DNA of 64,000 nucleotides from Trachythela sp. YZ-2020. Taxonomy: Eukaryota; Cnidaria; Anthozoa; Malacalcyonacea; Clavulariidae. This document shows positions 23,901 to 35,900 of this stretch, piece after piece (positions within the stretch are counted from its first letter, which is position 1; each line of letters starts with the position of its first letter). The stretch is from contig JADLSH010000212.1 of assembly GCA_016169945.1 (NCBI GenBank), forward strand, positions 1 through 64,000. The letters are read 5' to 3'. The position numbers and the translations under genes are program-made. The notes beneath the pieces were generated by a model. The model saw nothing but the letters and a program-made list of their open reading frames with translations, had not been told where the DNA came from and made no database searches.

Positions 23901-26900
23901 GCACGAGTATAAGGGTTGGGATGAGGGTTAGGGTTAGGGTTAGGATAAGTATTAGGATGAGGATTGAGGTTAGGATTATAAGGGTAGAGTTAGGATTAGG
24001 GTTAGGATGAGGGTTGAGTTTATGATTTGGATAAGGGTTAGGATGAGGGTTGAAGTTAGGATTACGGTAGGATAAGGATTAGGATGAGGATTAAGGTTAG
24101 GATTAGGATAAGGGTTAGGATGAAGGTTGAGGTTAGGATTAGGGTATAGAATAAGGGTTATGATGAGGGTTGAAGTTAGGATTAGGGTTAGGATAAAGGT
24201 TAGGATAAGGGTTGAGGTTAGGACTAAGGTTAGAATGAGGGTTAGGGTTGAGGTTAGGATTACGGTTAGGTAAGGGTTAGGATGATGGCCGAGGTTAGGA
24301 TAGGGTTAGGATAACGGTTAGCATAAGGGTTGAGTTTAGGAATAGGATTAGGGTTAGGTTAAGGGTTAGGATGAGGGTCTAGGTTAGGATAAGTGTTAGG
24401 ATAAGGGTAGAGGTCAGGATTAGGGTTAGGGTTAACATTTAGGAACGACTCAGCATTTCTACTGATAAGTATGCTAGTATAAAAATATAGTTAGTATAAG
24501 TCTTCCTCTAAACCTCTCTCGGCTCCCTGAGTCCCTGACAGTCTGACACTTTCCATTATTATTTTCTTGACCATTAATCCATAAAAAAGTATTTGTTGTT
24601 TTTAAATCGTATATATTTACTCCAAAACTTTTAGTACACAAATATATAAAATGTTCAATGATTTGAATGTGAAAGTATCACATTTTCGACGACAAATTCT
24701 AAAATTTTGTTCATAATTGGAACAATTGACGACCGCATTAATACAGCATCTCGGATTGAGCACGAGCATGCGTATAAGCCACGTAAAAAATTCTACCTGA
24801 TTTCATTCCATTTCGCCAGAGTCATGCCCACTACCTAACTTGCGAACGGACATACTCTGGGTACGAGATTGACTCGACAGAGGCGTCAGGAAAATTCCAA
24901 CGGTCAAAATGAAAAACAACAGATTCAATATTTCAAATTTACTGTGCCAAATGATGCGAAGTCTTAACAGAATCTCGAACAGAGTAACATAAGCAAAGTT
25001 TGTAGATCAAATAGAAAAATATTAGAAATACTTGCTTGCAGTAACCCCTCGCCCCACCTGAACATTGACAGACACTACATTCCAAAACATTACTATTACT
25101 AAGCTTTTTCATCACAAAATCTGCTATGCAAAGGTGGTAGAAGAGTCGGATATTTGGGTTCAAAGCAAAATGTTGGCCTAGAAAACAAAAATTGGATCCC
25201 TGGCTCACACCCCTCTTCACGGCGCACTCAAAGGCCATATGAAATGTTTTACTTGACATAATCACTGTGTTTTCCTTCATTTTAAATGTGCCATTAAAAT
25301 TTTGATTACTGTAATAGTTTGGAAAGAAGAGTGGAAGGAAACAATAATATTTTGGGAAATTTGTTTTGGGTTAAGGATTTTTGAAAGAATACAAAATGGA
25401 TTTTTTTTCAAGAATAGGAAGCACAGTAGCCATGGCAACACGATTATTAATATAAATTTATTTTCTGAGGTACAAAAATAGTTAAACAGGTTTAAATACA
25501 AAAGCTGCAAAAATAATTATTAGTTGTTTTAGCCATAGAAATATGAGATATATGCGGTAGGTATGTTCTTATGCATTCTATAAGCTTCAAAGTAATGTTT
25601 AAATGCAACCTTCAGTTCACTAAAACGTTTCGAAAAGTTTGTAAAACTATAAAACTGCCTTTTACCGATAAATTTGTTTTTGAAATGAAATCAGATGAAA
25701 ATATACAAATCTTTCGTGAAATGATTTCGCCTTCCTTAAAGTATGAACGGCAAATTCGTTCCGCCACTTTTCCTGAAGTCCCAAAAAGCGATATATACAG
25801 CCGATTCAGGTTGAGTGTTTTGCGGAAGTGTTTATCGCGTTTGTTGTAGGCGTTACAATTTGACGTTTCTAGGCTGATTGATAGGGGTGTAGATAAAAGG
25901 CGGACGCGGACGCGGACGGCGGACGGCGGACGGCGGACGGCGGACGCGGACAGACTCGTGGTATTTTTAACCGGGGTTTTATCGCCGGTAGTTATTACGG
26001 CGGAGGGACTCGTGGTATTTTTAGCCGGGGTTTTATCGCCGGTAGTTATTTGTGGGGTATTTTTAACCGGGGTATTTCCCCCGGCGGATGGTTACTGACG
26101 AAATGTCGGGATTTTGTCATTTGTTTTGTTTTGTTTTTGTTGTTTTTTTTAAATAATATTCCCGTACTTTTCCCTGGTTTCATATACGAGGTTCGGAGTG
26201 GCGAGGCCAGAATAAACTGACGATTGGGGGGGGTGGTCGGTATTAGAAGCGAAGCTCCGAAGGCGCGAGGAGTCCTAGGGGGGTCAGGGGGAATGCTGAC
26301 CCGGAAAATTTTGGATTTCTAGGGTGAAACGCCATTTCCTGAGTTTTGAAGCTACTGTGTTGTGCAATGATCTGAAAGGACAAATTTAAATAGGCCCGTG
26401 GCCTCGCCACTGGTCGTTCGGCACAACAAACTTGATTCATTTTTGTGATACAACAAACCTCACACCTCTAATAAGTGCTGTAGATTAAAAAAACAATATC
26501 CGGATCGTGGGTCGGAAATGAAAATGTGCACGAAAAAAACTCCAAGCTCTATAACAAGTATTAGCCAAGGCTAATCGTAGGTGTTTCGTGTTGATGGAGT
26601 AAAACTAAATTAATATTTTTTTATTTTTATGTAGGGCATGCTGCGGGAGGTGTACGAGTTATGTTAAGTTTTTCCTGCTTTCATGCTATTGAAAAAAAAT
26701 CATGCAAAACGCAAATAACATGGTGTGACATGAACGCTTTCGGCTGAATTCATAAGCTTTGTTAGCTTGTTTGTCGCCTTGCGTGCATGTGGGCGACGTT
26801 CAAGCGAGGAAACCAAACCTGCTGAATTGAACTATCAAATGAATGGTTGTTTGAAACGGTAAAGTCTGCATGTAAATATATCATGAATTTTACTTCTGAG

Positions 26901-29900
26901 AGCCTTGCAAACATCTGTTATCATGCTTTCATGACTAAACGCCGTTCAATTTTTGAACGTAGAATTTGATTGGTCAACACCAAGAATTAATTGACATGTT
27001 TACGCACACAGGAATATATTATTACATTTCTTCGTCTTGATTGACATGTTTATGCACAAGCGAATACATTTCCTTCGCTTTGGGGTTTCCCCTATAGTCC
27101 AGCTGCATTTGTATTGGTCAATTTTAATGAGCCTTTATTAGGGCGTTTAGTCATGCATATGAAAGCTGGGTTTTCTTGCAGGCCCTCATTCCCTGTTCTT
27201 CTTTTCCCCTCCAACGAGGGCCGGCCGCCACGCAGGCTAAATGTGTGATAGAAGTGTCGTATGACTGAGATGGCGGTACCATGCCTCTCTCCTTCGCAGA
27301 GGCTTGGATAAAAAAAAATTATAAAAGGATACGCTAATATTGGATAATAAATAAAAGAATGCGCTTGATGGTAATAAACAAAACGCGCTAAATGGTAATG
27401 TAATGAGGAAACCGCTGAAAATCGGAGCGCGGGCGGAGGAAGGAAATAGCCGTTTTGTTTATTACCATCTAGCGCATTCTTTTATTTATTATCCAATATT
27501 AGCGTATCCTTTTATAATTTTTTTTATCCAAGCCTCTGCGAAGAAGAGAGGTACCATGCAGTGATAGACAGCTTGGCCACTTATTACACACGTCACCAAA
27601 TGTCAAGAACACGTCAGAAAATTCCACTTATTTTTCATTCTATTTATCAAGAAGACGTCTTAACTGACGACTTGGAATACTCCGTTTGCGATTATCACGA
27701 CCAAATCATTTGAATGTAATTTGAATGACACGCTGTAATAAGGCGCATGCTCCATTGATGCCTCCGGGCTCTGGCACTGAAGACAGATGTTTGCAAGGCT
27801 CTCAGAAGTAAAATTCATGATATATTTACAGACTTTACCGTTTCAAACAACCATTCATTTGATAGTTCAATTCAGCAGGTTTGGTTTCCTCGCTTGAACG
27901 TCGCCCACATGCACGCAAGGCGACAAACAAGCTAACAAAGCTTATGAATTCAGCCGAAAGCGTTCATCACTGACTAAATTAAGATTTTTTATTTTTATGT
28001 AGGGCATGCTGCGGGAGGTGTACGAGTTATGTTAAGTTTTTCCTGCTTTCATGCTATTGAAAAAAATCATGCAAAACGCAAATAACATGGTGTGACATAT
28101 TATATATACTTGGTCTGATTTTTAAATCATACCCCGGTTAAAAATACCCCGGTTAAAAATACCCCACAAATAACTACCGGCGATAAAACCCCGGCTAAAA
28201 ATACCACGAGTCCGTCCGCCGTAATAACTACCGGCGATAAAACCCCGGTTAAAAATACCACGAGTCCGTCCGCCGTCCGCCGTCCGCCGTCCGCCGTCCG
28301 CCGTCCGCCGTCCGCGTCCGCCTTTTATCTACACCCGATTGATAGGCGTTTCTAGGCGGGCAACGCTAAGTTCTATTATTTAAAACAAACACAAGTTGAA
28401 ATTTGAAAATTACAACGTATTCTGTGAAAACCTTCACAAAAGATGCCAAAAGTGATACGAAAATGCAGATAAACCCACGTCGATTACTAGCCCGTCGACA
28501 AAAATAAAAAATTATATAAGTTATGTACGCAATATGGGCAAATATGGGTAAATTACACGCGCCGAGGCTATGTAAACAAATATATAAACAAACGGTGGCT
28601 ACAAACGATAAAAGTAAATTTCAAACGAAATACTAGACGAACGATATCAAAAGTTACATCAAAATGTAGATAAACCCAAAACAAATATTAATCCATCGAC
28701 CAAAATCAAAATTTCTAAAAGTTTTTACCAGTGTGAGCAATTAAAATAGTTTCCACGGGGAAGTTTGGAAACCGTTAACTTAGCGTTGCCCGCCTAGAAA
28801 CGCCTATCAATCGGCCTAGAAACGTCAAATTGTAACGCCTACAACAAACGCGATAAACACTTCCGCAAAACACTCAACCTGAATCGGCTGTAAGTTATAA
28901 TTCAGAGTTACTGATACCCATGTTTTTTTTTATAATTTGCTCATTCCACTCATAACGAAGGTCAGTGAGATGACCACCCATCACACCCATGAAACATAGC
29001 CATGCGCCCGCAAAACTTCATGAAATTTAGATTTCCCATAGCTTTCCTTTTTCCCCTGGTGTAACAAATAGCCGAGCGGAATTAGTACCCTCTTCGCGCC
29101 GTTGGCTCGGTGATTGATCTGATAAGAGATATATGTAGCAGAAATCAAAATTCACAAGTTGTAGCATGAGACCAAATATTAAAATATTACATGCAACGTA
29201 CTTAATATAGATTATCTATTAATCTGCAAATAGGCCTATATCAATACTTGTCGATATAGAGCTTGACTTAATTTCTGTTTTTTAAAAATTAAAATTTATA
29301 TAATAATACAATTTCGCGGCAATACACAGTAAACATGCCAATAGTTCGTTTAGACATACAGGAAGTAAAGTAAAATTAGTGACGTTGCAAACGCTATCTT
29401 CGCGCATGCTCGATAGAAAAGCATTCGTTTGCTCGCAGTGGTTTCTCCTCACCTCAGTTCAAAAACCACAGCTAGCAGGGTAACACTTCACACCCTCAGC
29501 ACGTGGCTCGCGGAAAATATAGATATGTTATTGGACATTAAATTCACCGCAATTTAATGCAAAAAACCTACGACTTTCGGCAGAGCGTTGACTTTACTCT
29601 TTTCACTTGAGGACTGGGTTCGAGTCGCATTTTATGCGCATAGTAACTACATTTCAGGCTTACGTCTTGTTACCATGGCAACGATGACACTACCTGAACC
29701 GGGTTTTAAATATTCCATAGATGATGAATATTACCCTCGAGTATAAAAAACTTCGTCATCTGCGATAATACTCGTTTAAAAACGATTTATTTACGATTTA
29801 TTTACGATCTAAAATAACTGTAGGGAGCCACCTTAACTTGGTGCGTACAGTGTAAACAATATATTTTGTACTTGTCATCCAAGCTGCCCTATGTATGCTG

Positions 29901-32900
29901 TTGTGGCATTCAATCCAACTATTACCAGTGCAACCCTTGTACTGGGACATTCTGACAAATTCTGATTTCTGACCAGTATAATTCGGTGAATACGCTTTTT
30001 CGAGGTTCGCGGCGCCATCTTGCCAAGTGGGGAAATACAATGGTAAAAACATTACCTTGTCCCAATGGGAATATTTGTCCCTAGGGTCATGCGATTGTTG
30101 CTCTTTTGTGTTTTCCCCACTTGGCAAGATGGCGTCGCGAATCCCGAAAAGGCCTATACAATGAAAAATACATAAGTACTTTCTATTTATTGTACCTCAG
30201 TACACAATGAACTATTTTCTTGGACCTATTAAATACATTGTCGTATTTTGATACAAGTATGAACAACGTCTCTTCGCCGGGCAACAACCATCTATTGGTA
30301 AAACGTTAATTTCGATTGAATGTTCATAAAAATGTACTGCTTTTTTCTTGGCCGATAAACGGCTTAGTATAACTCATGTAGGATACATGAGTTATACTAA
30401 GTATATAACGCATGTTCATGTGACAAGGAACAAATTTATAAAGCATCAAATTTATACATGAACTGATCAATACCTACTGGTCCTTGGTCATATGTTTCTT
30501 GCCGTGCCTTATCTTTTTTCAGGATTTTATCATGATCTGTTACTTTTCATCTTTTTTCCTTTGCTTAGGAGCCTTTCAGCTTCATGATCTCCCTTTCTGT
30601 CAGTTCAATATGTTCCCGGTGTTCAGACGTCTGCATTAATTTCGTCTTTTCAATTTCGTGTTGTTTAAATTTGTTTCACACTAACACATTAAAAATTGTG
30701 GATTAGACAAAACAACGACTAAACTTCCGACCTACACATTCACTGGAAATTGCATTCGCGCATGTGTACAACGCAAAGGGCCTGCCAACGCTCATGCAAT
30801 AACATACACTACACTATGCTCTCCGTGAGGCGTGTGGGTGTAAATACCTGAGAAGAATTAGCATCCCAAAACGGCGTAAATTGGTGGGAACGAAAAATGG
30901 TGGTTAGCTGTAATTTAAATATTGTTCCAAAACTTCCATTTTAGGTAATTCCACAAACTTCACCAGAAGTCAAAACGTACCTTGGATGAGCAGTTTGTTT
31001 CTCGTGATGACTATATCAAGATCATCAATGGCATTCCTTGAAGCCGTGGCAATATCACTGGGTGGTGTGGCGACAATTTCCTATCTTGGAGATGAGAGAG
31101 CGAGATATGGCGAATATTACATGTGGACACATTTCGGAACCAGCATATTAATTGGCGTATCCGCTGTTCTCTCCTGGGCAGTAAGCATAAAAATATGCGG
31201 CATCGAAAGATACGGCTACTTCACTTGTTTTCTATTAGCCAGTATTTTCCACGGCTTATCCATGCTGTCTCTTCCATTTTTCGAATTCAAATTCAAAACT
31301 GATAGCACCATTAGCTGGAAAGAAGTAAAAAGTATTTTATTTAACCGCCATTATATTTTCATGTTCATATTGACATATTATTTGGGAATTTGTGTGGCGT
31401 TTCAAGCTTTCTGGGAGTTTTGGTATTTGGATGAACTCCACGCCAGTCCATTAGTTATGGGTGGGGCAGCTTTGGTCCGAAGACCATTGCTAGCAGCTTC
31501 CCTATTCGGCTCAGGCTACCTGATGAGGAAAATTGGTGACTTGAATACAATATGTATTTCTTTTCTACTATTCGCGGTGTCTTTCTTTGCTCTATCTTTC
31601 ACTCGTGTATATTGGTATGTTCTTGCTATAGATATATTTCCTAGTGCAGCTTATGGATTGGCGTATAGTGCGCTCACGGTACATTTGTCTAAAGCTGGAT
31701 GCGAAAAAAGTTCTGGAGTAGTACTTGGTAAGTTTCAAGGATATTTTAGCCTTAGAATTTACATAAATGTAAGCCAGAGGAGATATGCGTTTATTATAAA
31801 GATTCGCTGACCCATTTTTGGCGTCTAGAGTAGATTGAGGCGGGCTGGAGTAGATTCAAAGATTCACTTTTCGGAGATTTCCGAATTACGCTTGTTTTCG
31901 CGTATGCCCATAAATGGTTCGCTCATCAGTTTTGACAGCAGGAGGATGGGAGATTTCCGAATTAAGTTTCTTTACGCTTTTGTAATAGTGATACCCATAC
32001 ATATTTTGATTTTCAGACATTTTTGAAATAGACTTGGTCTTGTTTTGCATTTGTGTTCAATATGATACTTTATATGTGTTGTATTGACATATTTGTATTG
32101 CGTGTAAATTGTTGGTGTGCGTAAACCTTGTGGGGTGGATTATGTTGTATTTATATACTCGGACTCTTTAAAACTGTGGAGTTCGTCATATACTTAAATA
32201 TATAAATATACCGGAAGGCGCGCAGACTTGTATGAAATGATAATGGAAAACGTGAAATACAGTTCTCGATCGCTCGGAAGTAGTAGTAGGTGCATCAGGC
32301 TGCTCATACCGGCAAAGGTAAAGGGTAAAGACCCTCTAAATTTAGTATGGTTGCTTATATCTAAAAGCCGCACACTTTTTTCGTCGCCGATAAATAATAT
32401 GTATACGAACCATGTTTACAGTCGTAATGTTTTACAGTAATTAAATATGATCGAATAGGTCCACATTTTCAGTTGGATTCTTAAGTGGTTGGAAATACAC
32501 CGATTGGTGGCGTTGTGCCTTAGCAACTGATCTGAAAATACGGTATCTGGATCGTTGACAGAAATATTTTCAATTTGCGCTGTGTTGGGCGATTGAATTA
32601 TTGAATTTTGCTGTATATTCTTAAAAGTCACCGGTCCGGTTTGATTTCGGACATTTCTCGACGAAAAAACTGTTCGCTTGCGTATGTTGTTGTCAGCCAT
32701 GAGTGAGCATATTCACGCGAAATTAACATTTTGCAATATATCGGCCTTAAGACGGGTTTTTGTGACGATCAGTTAAAGTCGACGAACTTTGCGTGTTGCA
32801 GCTACAATATTTTGCCTTCTGCACATTGGCGTAACTACTATGAGTTCTACCCGGTAAGAGCCGGGGCATCCAGGCGATCGGGCCTCCAGAGGGGCACCCT

Positions 32901-35900
32901 GAACTGAGTTGTCCGGGAGCCAAACAAATTGTAAATTTTGTTATGTTAAAATGTCGTTTTCTGACCATCGGAATTCTGTAAAATCTTCCCCCAAAGGGCC
33001 AGGAAATGGAATTTCAGACACTCTAGGTTTAAACATTTCCCGGGGGGCATCCCCCGGACCCTCCGATCTTATGCTTTCGGCATTCGTACTAGATGGGCCT
33101 TTCAAAATGTTGAACCGGGGGCACCCTGATATAACGTTACACAACTGCTTCTGCTGCATGCTGTTTAGTAAAACAAAAAATTAGACACGACGTCCTGTGG
33201 GAGTAGTATTGCGCGTATAAACAATGAGGAATCAGGCTGAAAACGAAAAGTTTGACAGAAACTACACACGTAAGTGGCCGTGATGTACTGTCGCCATATA
33301 GTATACAAATTTAGCATTATCTCAGTATTATATCTGTCTTAGAGGATTTTTTGTGTCCGGTGAAGAATTTTGCAACAAGCTGAATGCAATATATCATTGT
33401 ACCATGAAAACTACATGGCCAATGCTCTTTGTAAAATTTCTCATTGACAAATGTTGACTTTAATTTAATTTAATTTTTAATTTAACAACTTTATTGGTAC
33501 CATAAACAACATAAGTATAACATATTAAATAACTATTATCTGGCCCAAAAGGAAAGGTACGAACAAGACTGAATACAAATCCTATGCAAGGCACCTCCCT
33601 TTACAAATACTGTAAAACTCCTTATACGGGCTGCATAAAAAAACAAAAAAACAACTTGTGACATAACTTCACTTCAAAAGACTTGTGGTGGTAGAAGTTA
33701 AATAACTGTTCTTTTAATATGTCTTTAAACTAGATTTACACCATTAGGCTCCTCATCTTCTTTTTTAATTTTATTTTTAATTTATTTAGCTTCGCCAACA
33801 CGGGCAGGGTCACCACAACAGCATATGCCAATTACTGTGGGCCCTTTTACCTAACCCACCCTGTCAACTTTCCCTGTGGGAGGAAACCGGAGTACCCGGA
33901 AAAAAACTACGACTTTCGGCAGAGCGTTGACTTTACTCTTTTCACTTGAGGACTGGGTTCGAGTCGCATTTTATGCGCATAGTAACTACATTTCAGGCTT
34001 ACGTCTTGTTACCATGGCAACGATGACACTACCTGAACCGGGTTTTAAATATTCCATAGATGATGAATATTACCCTCGAGTATAAAAAACTTCGTCATCT
34101 GCGTTAATACTCGTTTAAAAACGATTTATTTACGATTTATTTACGATCTAAAATAACTGTAGGGAGCCACCTTAACTTGGTGCGTACAGTGTAAACAATA
34201 TATTTTGTACTTGTCATCCAAGCTGCCCTATGTATGCTGTTGTGGCATTCAATCCAACTATTACCAGTGCAACCCTTGTACTGGGACATTCTGACAAATT
34301 CTGATTTCTGACCAGTATAATTCGGTGAATACGCTTTTTCGAGGTTCGCGGCGCCATCTTGCCAAGTGGGGAAATACAATGGTAAAAACATTACCTTGTC
34401 CCAATGGGAATATTTGTCCCTAGGGTCATGCGATTGTTGCTCTTTTGTGTTTTCCCCACTTGGCAAGATGGCGTCGCGAATCCCGAAAAGGCCTATACAA
34501 AGAAAAATACATAAGTACTTTCTATTTATTGTACCTCAGTACACAATGAACTATTTTCTTGGACCTATTAAATACATTGTCGTATTTTGATACAAGTATG
34601 AACAACGTCTCTTCGCCGGGCAACAACCATCTATTGTTGTATAGCTACAACACGCAAAGTTCGTCGATTTTAATCGTAACAAAAACCCGCTATAAAGCCG
34701 ATCTTTTACCATCAAGTAAAATCAGGTGATATGGAATTTTTTATGGAATTGGAAAAAACATGGAAATTCAATGGAAATTTCAGTATATCCAGTAAATAAT
34801 TGTGGGGTAAATTGCGATACTTAAGGATAGCATTGGGAATTTATGGAATTTTTTGGAAAATTATGGAAATTTTTGCTGTCATACAGTATATGGAAATTAC
34901 AAAGGCTTTAAGCCTGGTTCTCATTCATCGGCGACAGTCGGCGATGCTCTTACAGTGACATTGTTTTTTATCATTGATGAGTAAAATACTTTGTCCACAT
35001 GAAATAATTTTCTCCTTCAATGACCAATAACAATGCATCGCCGACCAACGCCGATGAATGAGAACCTGGCTTAAACGTCTTTGTGGACTTGGCCTCTGTC
35101 TGGAGTATATGAAATGAATTAATTGAAACTGCTCCAACGATAATGTATTATATTTATCATGTCAAACACAAGTTGAAATATGTTTAAGTGCACGATAGCT
35201 TAATTGGTAGAGCGTCAGACCGGTACAAAATAATTCCTTTTACAGCTTTACTTTGAACAAATTTATTTCAAGGCAAAGGAACCGCCCAGCTTCATGGAAA
35301 ACACAGTAGTTTGCTAGCGTGCATCAGGCGCCATGTCAAGGTCAAGATGGTCGACCTTTGAGTAATATATTTGGATACCATGTACTGAATACCAGAAATC
35401 ATTCTGGTTACAAAATCTCAAAATTTGGCGCAATATTATTTAATGATATTTTACTATCATATTCCAGTTTCTACAGTACCATCAAGACTGAACAATAGAA
35501 CAACTCCGATTATGTTACGGAAGCTATTATATATATTAACTAAAGTATTCAGAAACATATATAGTTGTGTAATATTTGAAATAGCCTAATGTTTCATTTC
35601 ATGCTTTTTATCCGTATTCTGAATCTTTCTATAGAGGTTTTGCACCATCACGTGACTAAATTCTAAAATATTTAACGTGCAACCTATCAAGCTGGCTGTT
35701 AAACATGCTTTGTATGTCATTATAACAAGTATTCATAACAAATTTCCAGTCCATACAATTATTCCCTCTTGAGTTAAGAAGGTTTGACGTATTGCTGACG
35801 TCGGCATTATTTTCAAATGCCGTTAAAAGCTACGTTTTTTCTAAACCTAACGCGAAAAACTCAATTTAGCTTTCAAGAGCAATATATAGTATCATGATCG

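Larger units (their letters stand above)
25885..28336. mobile_element. 2.45-kb element with 9-bp target duplication (MULE/foldback-like)
   Basis: Flanked by GATTGATAG at 25876-25884 and 28337-28345. The termini are GGGTGTAGATAAAAGGCGGA (left) and its complement on the right. Inside each end is an array of CGGACGG/CGGACG units, then a block of GGGGTTTTATCGCCGGTAGT repeats, all mirrored at the other end. A 9-bp duplication plus long TIRs with subterminal tandem repeats fits Mutator-like (MULE) or Foldback elements; that is inference. No transposase ORF. The interior holds a direct repeat (26621-26725 and about 27998-28100) and further nested inverted repeats. Confidence 0.8.
25798..28890. mobile_element. 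TA-flanked TIR element (Tc1/mariner-like MITE) inserted in repeat R
   Basis: Begins CAGCCGATTCAGGTTGAGTG and ends with its exact reverse complement CACTCAACCTGAATCGGCTG. TA lies on both sides (25796-25797, 28891-28892). Removing the insert and one TA gives a sequence matching the empty site at 56523-56545 with one substitution. The inverted repeats continue for over 130 bp once the inner 25885-28336 insertion is removed. The TA target and long TIRs fit Tc1/mariner-type non-autonomous elements. No transposase is visible; the original length was about 0.63 kb. Confidence 0.85.
25235..29115 (+). mobile_element. Repeat R, copy A (interrupted by nested transposons)
   Basis: The left part 25235-25797 and right part 28891-29115 match 52640-52893 plus 56095-56790. 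Shared text includes TTAGTTGTTTTAGCC, ATGCATTCTATAAGCTTCAA, CTTTTCCTGAAGTCCCAAAA and CATAGCCATGCGCCCGCAAA. It ends with GCCGAGCGGAATTAGTACCC, the terminal block also used by repeat T1. Between the two parts lies a 3.1-kb insertion with a TA duplication. The 56-kb copy shows the uninterrupted site. Class of the host repeat unknown; no coding region. Confidence 0.8.
32740..34702. mobile_element. 1.96-kb element with about 65-bp terminal inverted repeats
   Basis: 32740-32806 (ATCGGCCTTAAGACGGGTTT ... GACGAACTTTGCGTGTTGCA) is the inverted counterpart of 34638-34702 (CTACAACACGCAAAGTTCGT ... CCCGCTATAAAGCCGAT), with about ten mismatches. No clear target duplication. The interior includes hAT-like or GC-rich debris (32830-33190), a LINE-like tail (33475-33600), a SINE-like segment (33780-33975) and repeat S copy 2, which ends exactly at the right TIR. 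No transposase. Confidence 0.7.

Noticed and set aside
22936..24558. A genuine chromosome end
   Set aside because: The TTAGGG motifs are degenerate, flanked by unique sequence on both sides, and lie inside a gene intron.
29798..30127. 109-residue minus-strand frame identical in two places, considered as a conserved gene
   Set aside because: Identity comes from a recent 730-bp duplication. The frame spans a DNA hairpin and shows no domain.
35191..35228. Functional tRNA gene
   Set aside because: Only the 5' half is present; there is no anticodon stem closure, T arm or 3' acceptor strand.
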